7,693 nt of DNA from an uncultured Coriobacteriia bacterium (GTDB lineage Bacteria; Actinomycetota; Coriobacteriia; Coriobacteriales; QAMH01): NCBI GenBank assembly GCA_902493755.1, contig CABURF010000049.1, positions 1 through 7,693 on the forward strand, read 5' to 3'. The translations under genes and the position numbers were made by a program. The notes under the pieces were generated by a model, which ran no database searches, was not told where the DNA came from, and worked only from the letters and a program-made list of their open reading frames with translations. Shown here one piece after another: positions 6,166 to 7,693 of this stretch (positions are counted from its first letter, which is position 1; the number at the start of each line of letters is the position of its first letter).

Positions 6166-6633
6166 ATGGTCTATACGGTGGGGGAAATGGCGAAGCTGCT
6201 GGGGGTTGCAGCGTCCACCTTGCGCTACTACGACAAGGAGGGGCTGCTGCCCTTCGTGGAGCGCTCCTCCGGCGGCATTCGCATGTTCCGGGAATCGGAT
6301 ATCGAATGGCTGCAGGTGATCGGCTGCATGAAGAAAGCCGGGATGTCCATCAAGGACATCCGGCAGTACATCGAGATGGCGCTGCAAGGAGACGACACCA
6401 TCGATTTGCGCCTTGCCATGTTCCGGCGCCAACAAGAAGTTCTGAAACAGCAGATGGCAGAATTGCAGCACACCATGGAGATGGTGGATTACAAGTGCTG
6501 GTATTACGAAACGGCGAAGGAAGCGGGTACGGTCGATGCCCCGCAGAAGATGGAGCTTGCCGAAGTCCCGGAACGCTTTCGGAAGATTCGGCAGGAGCTG
6601 CGCACTGCGCCGGGGACTGCGGCAACGGTGTGA
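6166..6633 (+). CDS. MerR-family regulator, AdhR/NmlR-like
   Basis: This is a 155-residue transcription activator. The winged HTH is at residues 3-45 (YTVGEMAKLLGVAASTLRYY, then DKEGLL and a GGIRMF wing). A second helical part WLQVIGCMKKAGMSIKDIRQYIE (48-70) and a dimerisation coiled coil (about 82-108) follow, then the YKCWYYETA tail. Cys54 sits where AdhR (Cys52) and NmlR (Cys54) carry the thiol that senses aldehydes or electrophiles; Cys111 is a second cysteine in the tail. The start at 6166 has GGAGGGG 7 bases upstream; the longer frame from 6112 would begin inside the operator. It is divergent from the five-gene operon. The sensed compound is inferred from the family, not shown by the sequence. 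Confidence 0.92.
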   Translation: MVYTVGEMAKLLGVAASTLRYYDKEGLLPFVERSSGGIRMFRESDIEWLQVIGCMKKAGMSIKDIRQYIEMALQGDDTIDLRLAMFRRQQEVLKQQMAELQHTMEMVDYKCWYYETAKEAGTVDAPQKMELAEVPERFRKIRQELRTAPGTAATV

Positions 6634-6642
6634 CAAGACTGC

Positions 6643-6925
6643 TTAGGCAACGGCAGCCAACCGCCTTGCTCGCCTTGGGGTAGACGCCGCAACCGAGCGT
6701 GGTGACCTTGAAGGTCCTGCCGTGGTAGCTCAGCTTGCTGGGGACCGCGCAGACCAGCTTGGTCTTCGCACTGTAGGTCGGCTCGGCGAAGAGGCTCTCG
6801 ATGCTGACGGTCCCCTTTGCCAGCGACAGGATCCGTGCCTCTGCCCATGCGCTCTTGCCGGCCTTGACGTACAGGTACGCGTCCTTCTTGAACGGCACCA
6901 CGCTCACCCCTGTCGTCAGATGAGA
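6643..6925 (-). pseudogene. Fragment of a surface-repeat (BspA/LRR-like) protein
   Basis: On the minus strand a frame with strong third-position G/C bias runs from about 6925 to 6650. It reads VVPFKKDAYLYVKAGKSAW, later IESLFAEPTYSAK, and ends VPSKLSYHGRTFKVTTLG, then YPKASKA. The last part resembles the 'VP..v.Y.GktYKVT.IG..AFK' unit of BspA-type leucine-rich repeats; that likeness is weak and from memory. A GTG at 6907 could start it, but the ribosome binding site is poor. The frame runs without stop into the antisense of merR, whereas a one-base shift near 6656 would end it with ALAAVA and a TAA at 6645-6643. There is no signal peptide or full domain, so it is most likely a remnant. Confidence 0.4.
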
Positions 6926-7031
6926 ACCTTCGGGAACGCATCCCTGATGGACAGCAGCGGCGCGAGCTCCCTCTCGGTTTCGAAACTCGAGATGTTTTTA
7001 AGTTTCGAAACTGAGGGGCGATGCACGTAGG
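6916..7031 (-). pseudogene. Possible C-terminal remnant of a DUF4143-type ATPase
   Basis: A minus-strand frame open from about 7031 to a TGA at 6918-6916 ends FETERELAPLLSIRDAFPKV. This resembles the C-terminal 'RE...L..I.D.YPK.V' segment of ATPases with a DUF4143 domain. Only about 37 codons remain, no start is visible, and the nucleotide-binding part is absent. The call rests on one short motif. Two GTTTCGAAAC palindromes overlap its upstream part. Confidence 0.3.
6977..7012. repeat. Two GTTTCGAAAC palindromes 25 bp apart
   Basis: GTTTCGAAAC occurs at 6977-6986 and 7002-7011; the second copy extends to a 12-bp palindrome AGTTTCGAAACT (7001-7012). The 25-bp period puts both on nearly the same DNA face after about 2.4 turns, so cooperative protein binding is possible but not certain. 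Confidence 0.55.
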
Positions 7032-7107
7032 CATATTATCGAGAATTCGAAATTCCGACCCCAGTCACAGCATGCCGGCAGCGAGGTCAATGCGCATTCG
7101 CTCATTC

Positions 7108-7113
7108 TACAAT
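7108..7113 (+). promoter_or_regulatory. Possible -10 element of the yjdF leader
   Basis: TACAAT matches 5 of 6 positions of the -10 consensus and would start a leader of about 120 nt before the yjdF ATG. No convincing -35 box lies 16-18 bp upstream. Apart from this and the leader structure, 7032-7186 shows nothing recognisable. Confidence 0.3.
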
Positions 7114-7186
7114 CCAACCACCAGAGATGAAAACACAGTCCCCGTCGGGTAGTCGTGGGCGTGCGCTAGTCCGCATCAGTAACCTG

Positions 7187-7255
7187 CCTCCTTGGTTGTC
7201 CCTTCTCTGCATGGTCATCTGCATAAAGGAGGAACCAACCATGCAGATCAGCATG
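7187..7255 (+). promoter_or_regulatory. Structured leader at the yjdF translation start
   Basis: ATCTGCAT (7217-7224) pairs with ATGCAGAT (7241-7248), whose first three bases are the start codon; CATG at 7210-7213 and 7252-7255 can extend the stem. The 16-nt loop holds the perfect Shine-Dalgarno AAAGGAGG. Upstream, CCTCCTT (7187-7193) is complementary to AAGGAGG, and GGTTG (7194-7198) to CAACC in the loop. Alternative or pseudoknot pairings could expose or hide the start. Some yjdF genes are controlled by an azaaromatic-binding riboswitch; I cannot confirm that this leader belongs to that RNA class. Confidence 0.5.
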
Positions 7256-7693
7256 TCGTCCACCCTGACCGTATATCACGACGGCCAATTCTAGGTCGGG
7301 CTGGCGGAGCACGTCGAGGACGGCAGATACGGCGCTGCCCGCATCGTCTTCGGCGCGGAGCCGTCCGATGAGGAGATCCTGCGATTCGTTGCAAGCGAAT
7401 GGGAGAAGCTCTCGTTCTTCGGCGACGATCCCGTCAAGACGAACGAGCCCGCGAAGAACCCCAAGCGGCGCGCCCGCGAGGCGGCGAAAGCACTTAAGTA
7501 GCCGGCGATGAGCACCAAAGGTTCAAGTGCTGGTACTACGAGCAGGCGATTCAGGATGGCAACGAGGATAGAGTGAAGACACTGATTCCCGACGATTTGC
7601 CGGAAGAAATCAAAGATACCTACGATAACGCCCACGCTCAATAATGCCGCCCGATGCTCAAGAGGCTTTGGCAAGGAGTCGTTTTAGGCAGAC
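7241..7693 (+). pseudogene. yjdF: yjdF-family gene with two amber codons and an insertion
   Basis: The frame from ATG 7241 (AAAGGAGG 8 bases upstream) encodes LTVYHDGQF, an amber codon at 7292-7294, then VGLAEHVEDGRYGAARIVFGAEPSDEEIL and a basic segment NPKRRAREAAKALK. Family members read DGQFWVG, so the first amber replaces a Trp codon (TGG to TAG). A second amber at 7499-7501 is followed in frame by PAMSTK. There the match breaks off for 136 bp and resumes at 7657 as AQEALARSRFRQ, restoring the family's STKAQ.AL motif once the insert is removed. The 3' end lies outside the window. The cupin and CMD genes here end in TAG, so amber is a real stop. The product's biochemical role is unknown to me. 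Confidence 0.72.
7521..7656 (+). pseudogene. Inserted C-terminal tail of a second MerR-family regulator
   Basis: In a frame different from yjdF, 7522-7644 encodes FKCWYYEQAIQDGNED, then a tail with LIPDDLPEEIKDTYDNAHAQ and a TAA at 7642-7644. This is the ending typical of AdhR/NmlR-like MerR regulators and parallels YKCWYYETAKEAG in the intact regulator at 6166-6633, from which it differs too much to be a recent copy. There is no DNA-binding domain, start codon or ribosome binding site. The 136-bp insert has no terminal repeats and at most a 1-base ambiguity at its borders (G at 7520 and 7656), which points to illegitimate recombination and not to a transposon. Confidence 0.65.

Noticed and set aside
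6054..6683. 209-residue plus-strand ORF overlapping merR in another frame
   Set aside because: It spans the divergent promoter and reads merR out of frame; the merR frame carries a full HTH and coiled coil.
7292..7501. Amber codon read as an amino acid (recoding) in yjdF
   Set aside because: TAG ends the cupin and CMD genes in this window, and the third lesion (insertion) shows the gene is decayed, so recoding is not needed.
7291..7674. 127-residue minus-strand ORF
   Set aside because: It is antisense to the yjdF remnant and the MerR tail, both of which have clear family motifs on the plus strand.
1..7693. CRISPR array, tRNA, rRNA or insertion-sequence ends
   Set aside because: No regularly spaced repeats, tRNA-like cloverleaf, rRNA segment or transposase with terminal inverted repeats was seen on either strand.

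Overview
The window comes from a GC-rich bacterium whose genes start behind strong AGGAGG-type ribosome binding sites and prefer G or C at third codon positions. The gene mix (Isf-like flavoprotein, AdhR-type MerR regulator with an aldo/keto reductase, cupin and flavodoxin operon, a yjdF remnant, a possible BspA-like repeat fragment) would suit a gut actinobacterium of the Coriobacteriia. That placement is inference; no rRNA or core marker gene is present to settle it.

Layout. Bases 1-218 hold the 5' part of a minus-strand flavoprotein gene. Bases 506-2593 hold a plus-strand pair: a 577-residue DUF262/DUF1524 protein of the GmrSD type (candidate modification-dependent nuclease or phage defence) and a small DUF6508-like protein 9 bp downstream. 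Bases 2594-3149 contain no intact gene, only a probable decayed minus-strand coding fragment and two neighbouring hairpins.

Bases 3150-6031 form a tight five-gene minus-strand operon. In transcription order it encodes a RibD-C/dihydrofolate-reductase-like protein, a cupin, a carboxymuconolactone-decarboxylase-like protein, an aldo/keto reductase and a flavodoxin. It is divergent from a MerR-family regulator (6166-6633). The intergenic region carries an inverted repeat of the 7-4-7 form known for the aldehyde-responsive regulator AdhR. The repeat lies inside a 19-bp promoter spacer pointing at the operon, which is the classical MerR activation arrangement. Together these look like a regulated electrophile/aldehyde stress module: the regulator senses the stress (Cys54 is a candidate sensor) and the operon supplies reductases and redox partners.

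Bases 6634-7693 are a gene graveyard. They hold a fragment of a possible surface-repeat protein, a possible C-terminal remnant of a DUF4143-type ATPase beside two GTTTCGAAAC palindromes, and a yjdF pseudogene. The yjdF copy has two in-frame amber codons and is split by a 136-bp insert carrying the C-terminal tail of a second MerR-family regulator. Its leader can fold so that the start codon is paired and the Shine-Dalgarno sequence sits in a loop facing an upstream anti-Shine-Dalgarno segment.
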